Shown here: piece after piece, positions 24,461 to 33,157 of the stretch
How positions within the stretch are numbered: position 1 is the first letter of the stretch
Layout of the letters: each line of letters starts with the position of its first letter
Source: a bacterium
Lineage (GTDB): Bacteria; CLD3
Reading direction: 5' to 3'
NCBI GenBank assembly: GCA_020850775.1
Contig: JADZEA010000181.1
Location: 1-43,040 of the forward strand
Length of the DNA: 43,040 nt
Made by a program: the position numbers and the translations under genes
Notes under the pieces: model-generated
The model's database searches: none
What the model was told of the DNA's origin: nothing
The model's input: the letters and a program-made list of their open reading frames with translations, nothing else

Positions 24461-25198
24461 TTAGTAAGCGTTCAAAAAAGTCAAACGAAGTTCTCTAACC
24501 ATGTTATCACTTTTGTTTTTCAGAACGTCTTTAAGCAAGAATTCGAATTCAAAAGTTTCACTAATTTTCCACCTGACGCCTAAATTTAAATAATTTCCAT
24601 CCACTTTAATACTTTTTTTATTGTCGTTCAAGCCAAAATCATACTCTGCCAAAACTATCAATTCTTCATTTATGTTTTTATCTATCCCGCAAAAAAGGTT
24701 GATTGTTTTGTCGTCGTCTTTGTCTTCAAGGCTTTTGTTAATTCCTGCGTGTAAGCCCAAATTCCCAAGTAAATAATAATTTTTACTTGCGACAGCATAA
24801 AAACCTGTTGATTTTACGTAAAAACGATTTTTGTTGTTATCGTAAGTTCCGTAACCTTGGCTGTTAAAACCAAGTGAAAGTGCAGGAAAAGCCTCATTTT
24901 CATCAAAAACTCTGTAGGAAATAAATGCTCCCGGATAATCGTACCAATCAACTTTTGAAGAGCCAATTATTCCACTTGCTCCGTAACCAAGACCAATCAT
25001 CAATCGGTCAGAAATTCCAACTTTGATTTCATTTTGCAAACCTCCTCCTTCAAAAAGTCTTGCATTTACAGAATAACTCCCTTTTGAAAGTGTTCCGGCT
25101 GTTGGTTTATCAACCAAAGAAATTGGTGCTTCTTGTGCGAATAAAAAATTAAAACTCAAAAAAGTTGTAAAAACAAAACTTACAATTAATTTTTTCAC
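24461..25198 (-). CDS. Secreted outer-membrane beta-barrel-like protein, unknown
   Basis: 245 residues starting at GTG (25198) with AAGGAG upstream. The signal peptide is 'LIVSFVFTTFLSFNFLFA' then QEAPI. The mature protein begins 'PTAGTLSKGSYSVNARLFEG' and then alternates strands with Gly/Tyr/Asn turns ('SDRLMIGLGYGASGIIG', 'GNYLNLGVRWKI'), as in small barrels of 10-12 strands. It ends in 'ELRLTFLNAY', with a terminal aromatic residue as expected of a barrel recognised by the Bam machinery. The family is unknown to me; transport is not shown. It diverges from the TPR/AAA+ gene at 25395 across about 195 bases. Confidence 0.72.
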   Translation of the reverse strand: MKKLIVSFVFTTFLSFNFLFAQEAPISLVDKPTAGTLSKGSYSVNARLFEGGGLQNEIKVGISDRLMIGLGYGASGIIGSSKVDWYDYPGAFISYRVFDENEAFPALSLGFNSQGYGTYDNNKNRFYVKSTGFYAVASKNYYLLGNLGLHAGINKSLEDKDDDKTINLFCGIDKNINEELIVLAEYDFGLNDNKKSIKVDGNYLNLGVRWKISETFEFEFLLKDVLKNKSDNMVRELRLTFLNAY

Positions 25199-25394
25199 TA
25201 TTTTCTCCTTAAAAAAATTTAATTTAAGACTAAAAAAATTTATTAGCCCATGCTTTTAAACATTGGCTAATTTAGTAAATTCTTAAAATTTAATTTGTTT
25301 AATTTTATTTTCTAAGGTAAAAGTTTTTTTAGTTATCTTTTAATGGGAAGTAAATTTGTTGCTAACCAAAACCTAAAGATTAAAATTGAATTTA

Positions 25395-27497
25395 ATGAGT
25401 ACGCCAAACCAAAAATTACAACTTGCAAGAATTGCCTTTGAGATAGAAGACTACGAGAAAGCAAAACTACTTTTCCAGCAAGCACTTGAAGAAATTGAGG
25501 AAAAAGAACTCCGTTCCGAAATTTACATTGAATTGGCTCATTGTGAATTTGAAAGCAGCTTCCAAAAGTGCTCAAAACTTTTCCAAAAAGCAAAATTAGA
25601 AAATCCAAACTCACCAAATCCAAACCTTCAAAAAGGACTTTTTTTTCAGTACTTAAAAAATAATCTTCAAAGAGCTCAAAATGAATTTGAAATTGGGCTT
25701 GAAAAAGATGCCGGCAACTCTGCTCTAAAAGAAAAATTATTAAAAGTTTACATTGAAAAAGCAGTTGAAAACCGCTACTTCCGTTTTTGTGAAAAAATAA
25801 ATTCTGAACTGAACAGCCTTGTTTTCAGAAACCAAATTAGTTCTGCCGAAAATGATTTTATAAAATTTTTTAGAAATCTTGCTTTTAGTGAGCTTGAAAG
25901 CGAAAAACAGGCTTTACAAGAAGAGTTTGCAATTCTTTCCATTCAAGGAGATACAGATTTTAACGAACAAGAACTTGAAATAAAAAAAATTCTTGAAGAA
26001 ATTGCAAACGAACCAAAAAAATGGGAACTAAAACTTAAACTTGGTAAAATTTACTTTGAGACCTGCAATCTTGAGTTTGCTTGTGCAGTTTTGGAAGAAG
26101 CTCACCTTTTAGCTCCACAAAATGAAGAAATTAATTCTTACCTGATTGAGCTTTACCTTCCACCACCGGAAAAAAGAATTGGAATTATCCGCAACTTGCC
26201 AATTCCAACCAAAAAAGAAGGGATTTTACGTTTTGAAAAAATCCTGAAAATGCCAAACTGCCCCGAAAATTTGCACCTTCGTTTTGGACTTTATTTTGTG
26301 AGAAAAAATTGGCTTTCGCTTGCACAAAAAACTTACGAATCAATTCCTGAAGAAAAAAAAGATGCTGAAATTTATTACGCACTTGGAAACCTCTACCTAA
26401 AACTTTACCAAAGACACGGAAAAGACACTCTTGAAAATGCAATTCAAAACTACGAGAAGGCAAAAAAACATAATTACTCAAATTTTGATGACATTGAAAT
26501 GCACCTTTCAGAGTGTTTTCACCTAAAACGAATGAAGGAAGAACTTGCATTTTCAAGACTCCAAATGATGAATTTGCCGGGAATTTTGGTCGGAAAATCC
26601 AAAGGAATTAGTTTGCTAAAAAATAAAATCGCAAACCTGACTCACTCAAACAAAGCAATTTTACTTGTTGGTGAACTTGGAAGCGGAAAACGGCTCGTAA
26701 GCCAGTTAATTCACGATTCATCAATCAGACACGATAAACAACTCATTGAAATTGATGCTTTAAAATTCACTTTTGCACTTGTTGAAACAAACACGGCTGA
26801 AAATAACGAACCTAATTTTTCTGTTTCAATCAGGAACCAAACAGAATTTATTAAACTTCTTGAAAAAGCAAACAAAACTACTTTGCTAATCCGAAACATT
26901 AACAGACTTCCCCGTGAACTTCAGGAAATTCTCGTCAGCATAATTGAAAATGGCAAAATTTCACACGCAACGGGAATTAAAAAATTAGACATTAACCTGA
27001 TTGCAACAACTTACACTTACCAAACACTTTTAAGTGATAAAAATTTTAGTGAAGACTTGTTAGACTTGTTTTCAGACTCAATCCTTGAAGTTCCAAGCCT
27101 TAAAGACCGAAAAGAAGATTTAGGTGTTTTGGTAGATTATTTTCTTGCATTTTATTCCGAAAAGCACAAAAAAAACAGGCTTGAAATTTCAGACACTGCT
27201 TTTAAATACCTTGAAAAATATAATTTTAAAGAAAATATCAGAGAACTTTCAGCCCTCATTGAAAATACCATTTCTCAGACACAGGGAAGAATTATCAAAA
27301 CTTTTGAGGATGAAACACAACACTTTGAACCTGCCCGCAAGGTTTTACGAAGTAGCCAAAAAATTATTGAAGCTTTAGAACAAGCTGACGGAAATATTTC
27401 AAAAGCAGCTGAAATTCTCGGTTGTGACAGGTCTGGTTTGCACAGAAAACTGAAAAAATTTAACATCGACCCTAAAAATTTTAAGAAAGTAGTTTAG
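25395..27497 (+). CDS. TPR protein fused to a degenerate sigma-54-type AAA+ domain and Fis HTH
   Basis: 700 residues from ATG 25395 (a TTG lies 9 bases upstream). Residues 1-390 are TPR-like helical pairs ('FEIEDYEKAKLLFQQALEEI', 'IYYALGNLYLKLYQRHG'). Residues 396-640 align with NtrC-type AAA+ domains: 'ILVGKSKGISLLKNKI', Walker A 'GELGSGK' (426-432), but the sigma-54-contacting GAFTGA loop is missing, Walker B is 'TTLLIRNI' (495-502, D-E replaced by R-N), and the arginine-finger region is 'FSEDLLDLF' for 'FREDLYYRL'. It should therefore bind but hardly hydrolyse ATP and cannot open sigma-54 promoters alone. A Fis-type helix-turn-helix ends it ('GNISKAAEILGCDRSGLHRK', 666-685). It is 27 bases upstream of an intact sigma-54 activator gene. 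Confidence 0.85.
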   Translation: MSTPNQKLQLARIAFEIEDYEKAKLLFQQALEEIEEKELRSEIYIELAHCEFESSFQKCSKLFQKAKLENPNSPNPNLQKGLFFQYLKNNLQRAQNEFEIGLEKDAGNSALKEKLLKVYIEKAVENRYFRFCEKINSELNSLVFRNQISSAENDFIKFFRNLAFSELESEKQALQEEFAILSIQGDTDFNEQELEIKKILEEIANEPKKWELKLKLGKIYFETCNLEFACAVLEEAHLLAPQNEEINSYLIELYLPPPEKRIGIIRNLPIPTKKEGILRFEKILKMPNCPENLHLRFGLYFVRKNWLSLAQKTYESIPEEKKDAEIYYALGNLYLKLYQRHGKDTLENAIQNYEKAKKHNYSNFDDIEMHLSECFHLKRMKEELAFSRLQMMNLPGILVGKSKGISLLKNKIANLTHSNKAILLVGELGSGKRLVSQLIHDSSIRHDKQLIEIDALKFTFALVETNTAENNEPNFSVSIRNQTEFIKLLEKANKTTLLIRNINRLPRELQEILVSIIENGKISHATGIKKLDINLIATTYTYQTLLSDKNFSEDLLDLFSDSILEVPSLKDRKEDLGVLVDYFLAFYSEKHKKNRLEISDTAFKYLEKYNFKENIRELSALIENTISQTQGRIIKTFEDETQHFEPARKVLRSSQKIIEALEQADGNISKAAEILGCDRSGLHRKLKKFNIDPKNFKKVV

Positions 27498-27524
27498 CAG
27501 CAGCTCAATGCAAAACAAAAAATT

Positions 27525-28841
27525 ATGACAGAAAAAAATGTGTTACTTTTGTTTCCAACAGAAAAAATAAGAATGAAAATCAAGTTTTTTCTTTCGGAAA
27601 CATCTTATAAACTTTTGATTGCAAAAACGATTAAAGATGCTTTAAAAGAGTTTAAAGAACAAAAAATAGCTTTGGTGATTTTTTGCGTTACGGAGTTTTC
27701 GCAAGAAACAATCACACAAATTTCAGAAGCAAAAACAGACACAAAAATCCTTTTTATCACAACCTTTCAAACTGCAGGTGAAGTAACTGCTTACACCTGC
27801 AAAAATTCTTCTAACTTGCTTGTAGAACCTTTTTCTGACGATGAACTTAGCGAAAAAATCAACAGCCTTTTAGGTCCGGATAGTTTTTCAGAACAGGAAA
27901 ACACTTCGCAAACCATTGATTTTTTAGAAGAAGTGGTAACTTTTCAAGGAATAATTGGCTCGTCGCAAAAAATGAAAGAAGTTTTTTCACTCATTGAAAA
28001 AGTATCCAAAACAGACACAACTGTTTTAATCCGTGGTGAAAGCGGAACCGGAAAAGAACTTATCGCAAAAGCAATTCACAACCTCAGCTCACGAAAAAAT
28101 AACCTCTTTTTAGCAGTAAACTGTGGAGCTTTGACAGAAACTTTGCTCGAAAGCGAACTTTTTGGTTACGAAAAAGGTTCTTTTACAGGAGCTTTAAACA
28201 GAAAAATCGGGAAGTTTGAGGAAGCACAGAACGGAACAATTTTTCTTGACGAAATTGGAGACGTCAGCCAAGCAATGCAGGTTAAACTTTTGAGAGTTTT
28301 ACAACAAAAAGAAATCACAAGAGTTGGTGGAAATGGCGTAATTCCTGTGAATGCAAGAGTAATTACTGCGACAAACATTAACCTTGAAAAAGCAATAATT
28401 GACGGAACTTTTCGTGAAGACCTTTACTACAGGCTAAACGTTTTTCCAATTATGCTTTCGCCACTCAGAGAACGTAAAAAAGACATCGAACCTTTGGTAG
28501 AACATTTTGCTAAAAAGTTTTCAAACGGAAAAATCATTTTTACGAAAAAAGCACTTGAATCCCTGCAAAACTATACTTTTGCAGGAAACATTCGTGAGCT
28601 TGAAAACATTGTTGAAAGGAGCCTGATTTTGTGTGACGGAAAGGAAGTCAAGTTTGAAAACTTGCCTGAAAATGTGCAAAACTCTGCAAAAACAGAAAAC
28701 GCTGAAAACTCAATCAATGGTTTTGAGCGTAGTTTAGTCCTGAAAGCACTTGAAAAAGCTAACGGAAACAAGGCAGAAGCCGCAAAGCTGCTTGGGATTT
28801 CCAAAAAAACATTTTACGAACTGCTTGAAAAACTTTCCTGA
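27525..28841 (+). CDS. Sigma-54-dependent activator with a pseudo-receiver domain
   Basis: 438 residues, NtrC architecture. The AAA+ core is complete: Walker A 'GESGTGKE' (171-178), the sigma-54 loop 'GSFTGA' (218-223, a natural GAFTGA variant), Walker B 'GTIFLDEI' (237-244) and the arginine-finger segment 'FREDLYYRL' (296-304). A Fis-type HTH follows ('GNKAEAAKLLGISKKTFYEL'). The N-terminal 120 residues fold like a receiver but lack the phosphorylation site: 'NVLLLFPTEK' has no acidic pair, 'ALVIFCVTEF' has Cys54 where the acceptor Asp belongs, and the conserved Lys is replaced in 'VEPF'. It should activate RpoN promoters without phosphotransfer, probably under control of the preceding TPR protein. 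Confidence 0.92.
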   Translation: MTEKNVLLLFPTEKIRMKIKFFLSETSYKLLIAKTIKDALKEFKEQKIALVIFCVTEFSQETITQISEAKTDTKILFITTFQTAGEVTAYTCKNSSNLLVEPFSDDELSEKINSLLGPDSFSEQENTSQTIDFLEEVVTFQGIIGSSQKMKEVFSLIEKVSKTDTTVLIRGESGTGKELIAKAIHNLSSRKNNLFLAVNCGALTETLLESELFGYEKGSFTGALNRKIGKFEEAQNGTIFLDEIGDVSQAMQVKLLRVLQQKEITRVGGNGVIPVNARVITATNINLEKAIIDGTFREDLYYRLNVFPIMLSPLRERKKDIEPLVEHFAKKFSNGKIIFTKKALESLQNYTFAGNIRELENIVERSLILCDGKEVKFENLPENVQNSAKTENAENSINGFERSLVLKALEKANGNKAEAAKLLGISKKTFYELLEKLS

Positions 28842-28938
28842 AAAAATAAATCCCTACCAGACTAAGAATTTTGCTAAATTTTACCTGCTTTTTTAAAATT
28901 AAATTCTGTTAAAACAAAATTTTAGGATTAAACTTCAG

Positions 28939-29832
28939 ATGAAATACTTACCAATTTTTCTTTTACTTTTTGTCTTTGCCTGTAGTGAGGACGCAAAACG
29001 ACTTTCCCAACTTGAGGAAGAAAACGCACAATTAAAAACTGAAAACGAAGGTTTAAAACAGTTTTCGGAATCTAAAAAACAGTACGACGAGTACATCGCA
29101 GAAGTAACCCAAACAATTCAGGAAGTCCAGGACAGCCTTGAGACAATCCGCAGCAAGGAAACAAGCATAAAAATCATCTCTGAAAACGTAGAAAGTGGAA
29201 AAATGCCACCAACTCAAAGAGAAAAAATAATTTCTGCAATTTCAGAAATTGGTTCAAATTTGCGGGCAAACAAGGATAAAATTGCACAGTTGCAGAACAA
29301 ACTTAAATCTTATGATTTTAAAATCAAAGGTTTGAACACTCTTGTAGAAAACCTGAACAAAACAATCATTGAAAAAGAAGAAAACATCGCAAAACTACAA
29401 GACGAAATCGGCATTTTAAACGAAGAAATCAAAGGTTTGCAGACAAAAGTTTCCGAAAAAGAAGTTACAATTTCTGAAAAAGAAAAAGTGATTGCCGACC
29501 AAACCAAAGAAATGAACACCTGCTACTACGTCATCGGAACACAAAAAGAACTGGAAGCCAAAAAAATTATTGGTGAGTCCGGTGGTTTTTTGGGAATCAA
29601 CAAAAAAGTTTCTGTCAAAGAACTTGAGCGGGATAATTTTAATCCAATTGACATCACTCAACAAACAGAAATCCAAATTGGGCACGAACCTGACAAAGTA
29701 AAAATTCTTTCCCAACAACCAAAAACCTACTACGAACTGGTTAAAAACGGGAAAAAGGCTTCAACTATCAAAATTAACAACGTGCAGAAATTTTGGGAAT
29801 CCTCAAAGTATCTCGTGATTTTGATTGATTAG
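28939..29832 (+). CDS. Coiled-coil lipoprotein, Cbp1-like
   Basis: 297 residues. The lipobox 'FVFAC' puts the lipid-modified cysteine at 15. Residues 20-195 are a long coiled coil ('SQLEEENAQLKTENEGLKQF', 'KGLNTLVENLNKTIIEKEEN'). A compact C-terminal domain follows ('NTCYYVIGTQKELEAKKII', ending 'KFWESSKYLVILID'). That C-terminal pattern recalls Bacteroidota lipoproteins annotated as Cbp1-family adhesins; I rely on memory for this, and adhesion is not shown. The protein is anchored in the inner or outer membrane and faces the periplasm or outside. It follows the sigma-54 activator by 97 bases and may be its target; a terminator follows. Confidence 0.75.
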   Translation: MKYLPIFLLLFVFACSEDAKRLSQLEEENAQLKTENEGLKQFSESKKQYDEYIAEVTQTIQEVQDSLETIRSKETSIKIISENVESGKMPPTQREKIISAISEIGSNLRANKDKIAQLQNKLKSYDFKIKGLNTLVENLNKTIIEKEENIAKLQDEIGILNEEIKGLQTKVSEKEVTISEKEKVIADQTKEMNTCYYVIGTQKELEAKKIIGESGGFLGINKKVSVKELERDNFNPIDITQQTEIQIGHEPDKVKILSQQPKTYYELVKNGKKASTIKINNVQKFWESSKYLVILID

Positions 29833-29867
29833 CTTTCAAAGAAAATCGTTAAAACATTAATTTTACC

Positions 29868-29897
29868 AAAACCTTCAGGAAAAACCCGAAGGTTTTT
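29868..29897 (+). terminator. Terminator after the coiled-coil lipoprotein gene
   Basis: Stem AAAACCTTC (29868-29876) pairs with GAAGGTTTT (29888-29896), 11-base loop, five U at the end. It lies 35 bases after the stop codon. The remaining bases to the ileS promoter (29898-29977) show no other clear element. Confidence 0.75.
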
Positions 29898-29977
29898 CAG
29901 CCAACCAAACTGATTAAGTTGGTACTTTGTTTTTAAACAGTTTAATTTCATTCTCACTTTCATCTTTTTAAAATTTC

Positions 29978-30008
29978 TTTCATCTCAGAGTTTTTAATAT
30001 TATCTTTG
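29978..30008 (+). promoter_or_regulatory. Bacteroidota-type promoter candidate for ileS
   Basis: TATCTTTG at 30001-30008 matches the -7 consensus TAnnTTTG in full. TTTC (one mismatch to the -33 TTTG) lies 19 bases upstream at 29978-29981. It would start transcription some 25-30 bases before the ileS ATG. Confidence 0.45.
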
Positions 30009-30042
30009 CCACTTATTTTTAATGCTAAAAAGGTCTTGACTA

Positions 30043-33000
30043 ATGTTTAAGCAAGTTGACAAAAATTTTGATTTCGCAAAAAAAGAAAAAGAAGTGCTTG
30101 ATTTTTGGAAAAATGACAACACTTTTCAAAAAACAATTGACACCAAAAAAGAAAAGCCGACTTTCACTTTTTACGAAGGACCGCCAACTGCCAACGGAAA
30201 ACCAGGAATTCACCACCTTGTAGCCCGTGCTGTGAAGGATTTGGTTTGCCGCTACAAAACAATGCAAGGTTTTCAAGTTTTCAGAAAAGCAGGTTGGGAT
30301 ACTCACGGACTTCCGGTTGAACTTGAAGTTGAAAGGCTTCTGAAACTTGACGGAAAAACCGAAGTTGTCAGGTTTGGACTTGAAAAATTTAATGAAGAAT
30401 GCAGAAATTCAGTTTTTAAATACCTTGACCACTGGCAAAAATTCACTGACCAAATGGGTTACTGGGTCGATTTAAACAATGCCTACATCACTTTGGACAA
30501 CAACTACATTGAATCGGTTTGGTGGGTTTTGAACTCCTTCTACGAAAAAGGAATGATTTACAAAGGCTTTAAAATTATGCCTTACTGTCCTCACGATGAA
30601 ACTCCACTTTCTTCTCACGAGGTTTCGCAAGGTTACAAAGACGTAAAAGACCCTTCAGTTTACGTGAAAATAAAACTGAAAAACGAAGAAAACACTTACT
30701 TTTTGGTTTGGACAACAACTCCCTGGACACTGATTTCAAACGTTGGTTTAGCAGTTGGAAAAAATATTGATTACGTAAAAGTCAAAACTAACGATTACTT
30801 TTTGATTTTAGCAAAAGAACGGCTTTCAGTTTTAAAAGACGCTTACGAAATTATTGAAGAGTTTAAAGGCTCGCAGTTTCTCGGGCAAGAGTACGAAAGA
30901 ATTTTTGATTATTTTGAGGCTGACAAAAAAGGCTGGTTTGTTGTTTCCGCTGATTTTGTAACAACAACTGATGGTTCTGGAATTGTTCACTTAGCTCCGG
31001 CTTACGGCGAAGAAGATTACAAAACTTGTAAAAATAATGATTTACCTTTTCTTCACCCCGTAAACGCACAAGGTAAATTTCCTGTTGAAGTTACAGATTT
31101 TGCGGGAATGTTTGTCAAAGATGCCGACGAAAAAATAATTATGAACCTGAAAAAACGGCAAATCCTTTACCGTTCTGAAAAGTTTGAACATTCTTACCCT
31201 CACTGCTGGCGATGCAGAACTCCTTTGCTTTACTACGCAAGAGAAGCCTGGTTCATTGAAATGACCAAAATCAAAGAACAAATGCTCGAAGCAAACCGCG
31301 AAACAAACTGGTTCCCGAAAGAAGTCGGTACAGGACGTTTTGGTTCCTGGCTTGACAACCTCGTTGACTGGTCTTTGTCAAGAGACAGATTTTGGGCAAC
31401 TCCGCTAAACATCTGGATTTGTGAGGCTTGTGAACACAGAAAAAGCATCGGCTCAATTGCTGAACTCCGCAAACACGGAAAAAATGTTCCCGAAAAACTT
31501 GACCTTCACAGACCTTACATTGACGAAGTTAAACTGACTTGTGAAAAATGTAACGGCGAAATGGCAAGAGTTCCTGAAGTTATCGATTGCTGGTTTGATT
31601 CAGGTTCAATGCCTTACGCACAACTTCACTACCCTTTTGAAAACAAAGAGCTTTTTGAAAAGTCTTTTCCGGCGGATTTTATCTGCGAAGGAATTGACCA
31701 AACACGAGGCTGGTTTTATTCTTTGATGGCAATTTCAACCTTTCTTTTCGGAAAATCTGCCTACAAGAATGTCGTTGTAAACGAGCTTGTGCTTGACAAA
31801 GAAGGGCAAAAAATGTCAAAATCACGCGGAAACGTTGTTGACCCTTTCAAACTGATGGATGAGTACGGAGCCGATATTTTACGTTGGTACCTTGTAACTG
31901 TAAACCCGATTTGGATTCCGATAAAATTTGATTTAGGTGGTGTTGAAGAAGTAAAACGTAAATTTTTTGGAACGCTTTTTAACACTTACTCTTTCTTTGT
32001 TCTTTACGCAAACATTGATAATTTTGACCCGAAAACTCAAAACATTCCTTTGGAAAAACGACCTGAAACAGACCGTTGGATACTTTCAAGGCTAAACACG
32101 GTTGTCAGCGAAGCTACCAAACATCTTGATGGTTACGATTTGACAAGGGCTTACAAGGAAGTTTCTTACTTTGTTGTTGAGGAAGTTTCAAACTGGTACG
32201 TTCGGTTAAACAGAAGGCGTTTTTGGAAAACTGAAAACAACGACGACAAACTTGCCGCTTACCAAACTTTGCACGAAGTTCTTGTAAAAATCAGCCAATT
32301 AATCGCTCCTGTTGCTCCATTTTTTGCGGAAGAGATTTTCCAAAATCTAACTCAAAACCAAAACAGTGTTCACCTTAGCAATTTTCCGAAACCTGAAAAG
32401 GAAAAAATCAACTTTGTTTTGGAAGAAAAAATGGAATTAACACGAAGAATTGTTGAGCTTGGGCGTTCTTTGCGAACAACCAACAGCTTGAAAGTTCGCC
32501 AACCGCTTTCAAAAATTTTCATTGAAAGCGAAGGAAAAGATGTTTACCAGGACTTAATTAAAACCGAACTTAACGTTAAAGAAATTGGTTTTATTGATAA
32601 AGATTCGGAACTTGTGCAAAAATCTTCAAAAGCAAACTTCAGACTTTTAGGCAAACGTTTTGGAAACAAAATGAAAGACGTCGCAAACTTAATCTCTAAC
32701 CTTTCACGAAAGCAAATCATTGAGTTTGAAAATTCGGGAAGCCTGAAAATTGAGTTTAAGGGTGAAGAAATTGAGTTTAGCGGTGAAGAAATTGAAGTTG
32801 TTAACACTCAAACAGAAGGAATGGTTGCCGAATCAGACGGAAAAATTATGGTAGTTCTTGACACAAAACTAACGACAGAACTTGTTGAAGAAGGTTTTGC
32901 AAGAGAGCTTGTAAACAAAATCCAAAACTTGCGTAAGAGTTCCGGTTTTGAAGTTACGGACAAAATTAAAATTAAAATTGTTTGTGATGAAATTTACAAA

Positions 33001-33141
33001 AAGGCTTTTGAAAAATTCTTTAATTACGTGCTTAACGAAGTGTTAGCTACTGAATTAAAATTTGGAAATTCTACTTTTGTAAATTCAGAAGAATTTGAAC
33101 TTCAAGGTAAAACAATTAAAATTTTCATCGGAAAAAATTAA
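30043..33141 (+). CDS. ileS: Isoleucyl-tRNA synthetase, type 2 (IleRS2)
   Basis: 1032 residues, the length of type 2 (eukaryote-like) IleRS. It charges tRNA-Ile in the cytosol and edits valine. The HIGH region reads 'GPPTANGKPGIHHLVARAVK', so the signature itself is GIHH (55-58) rather than H-x-G-H. KMSKS is canonical at 590-594 ('GQKMSKSRGNVVD'). The editing domain holds 'VWTTTPWTLISN' (T-rich peptide), and zinc-type Cys pairs occur in 'HCWRCRTP' and 'LTCEKCNGEM'. The anticodon-binding and C-terminal regions are complete. The GxHH form of IleRS2 has been tied to very high mupirocin resistance. No second ileS is in the window, so this may be the only one. The dksA-like gene follows by 16 bases. 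Confidence 0.97.
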   Translation: MFKQVDKNFDFAKKEKEVLDFWKNDNTFQKTIDTKKEKPTFTFYEGPPTANGKPGIHHLVARAVKDLVCRYKTMQGFQVFRKAGWDTHGLPVELEVERLLKLDGKTEVVRFGLEKFNEECRNSVFKYLDHWQKFTDQMGYWVDLNNAYITLDNNYIESVWWVLNSFYEKGMIYKGFKIMPYCPHDETPLSSHEVSQGYKDVKDPSVYVKIKLKNEENTYFLVWTTTPWTLISNVGLAVGKNIDYVKVKTNDYFLILAKERLSVLKDAYEIIEEFKGSQFLGQEYERIFDYFEADKKGWFVVSADFVTTTDGSGIVHLAPAYGEEDYKTCKNNDLPFLHPVNAQGKFPVEVTDFAGMFVKDADEKIIMNLKKRQILYRSEKFEHSYPHCWRCRTPLLYYAREAWFIEMTKIKEQMLEANRETNWFPKEVGTGRFGSWLDNLVDWSLSRDRFWATPLNIWICEACEHRKSIGSIAELRKHGKNVPEKLDLHRPYIDEVKLTCEKCNGEMARVPEVIDCWFDSGSMPYAQLHYPFENKELFEKSFPADFICEGIDQTRGWFYSLMAISTFLFGKSAYKNVVVNELVLDKEGQKMSKSRGNVVDPFKLMDEYGADILRWYLVTVNPIWIPIKFDLGGVEEVKRKFFGTLFNTYSFFVLYANIDNFDPKTQNIPLEKRPETDRWILSRLNTVVSEATKHLDGYDLTRAYKEVSYFVVEEVSNWYVRLNRRRFWKTENNDDKLAAYQTLHEVLVKISQLIAPVAPFFAEEIFQNLTQNQNSVHLSNFPKPEKEKINFVLEEKMELTRRIVELGRSLRTTNSLKVRQPLSKIFIESEGKDVYQDLIKTELNVKEIGFIDKDSELVQKSSKANFRLLGKRFGNKMKDVANLISNLSRKQIIEFENSGSLKIEFKGEEIEFSGEEIEVVNTQTEGMVAESDGKIMVVLDTKLTTELVEEGFARELVNKIQNLRKSSGFEVTDKIKIKIVCDEIYKKAFEKFFNYVLNEVLATELKFGNSTFVNSEEFELQGKTIKIFIGKN

Positions 33142-33157
33142 AAAACAGGAGATAAAA

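Noticed and set aside
29833-30042. tRNA or riboswitch (T-box) in the ileS leader
   Set aside because: No cloverleaf, T-box or other long conserved element was found; only a terminator for the upstream gene and a promoter are visible.
33095-33157. N-terminal extension of the DksA-like protein overlapping ileS
   Set aside because: It is read within the ileS end and has no binding site; AGGAG precedes the ATG at 33158 and the shorter form has the family's length.
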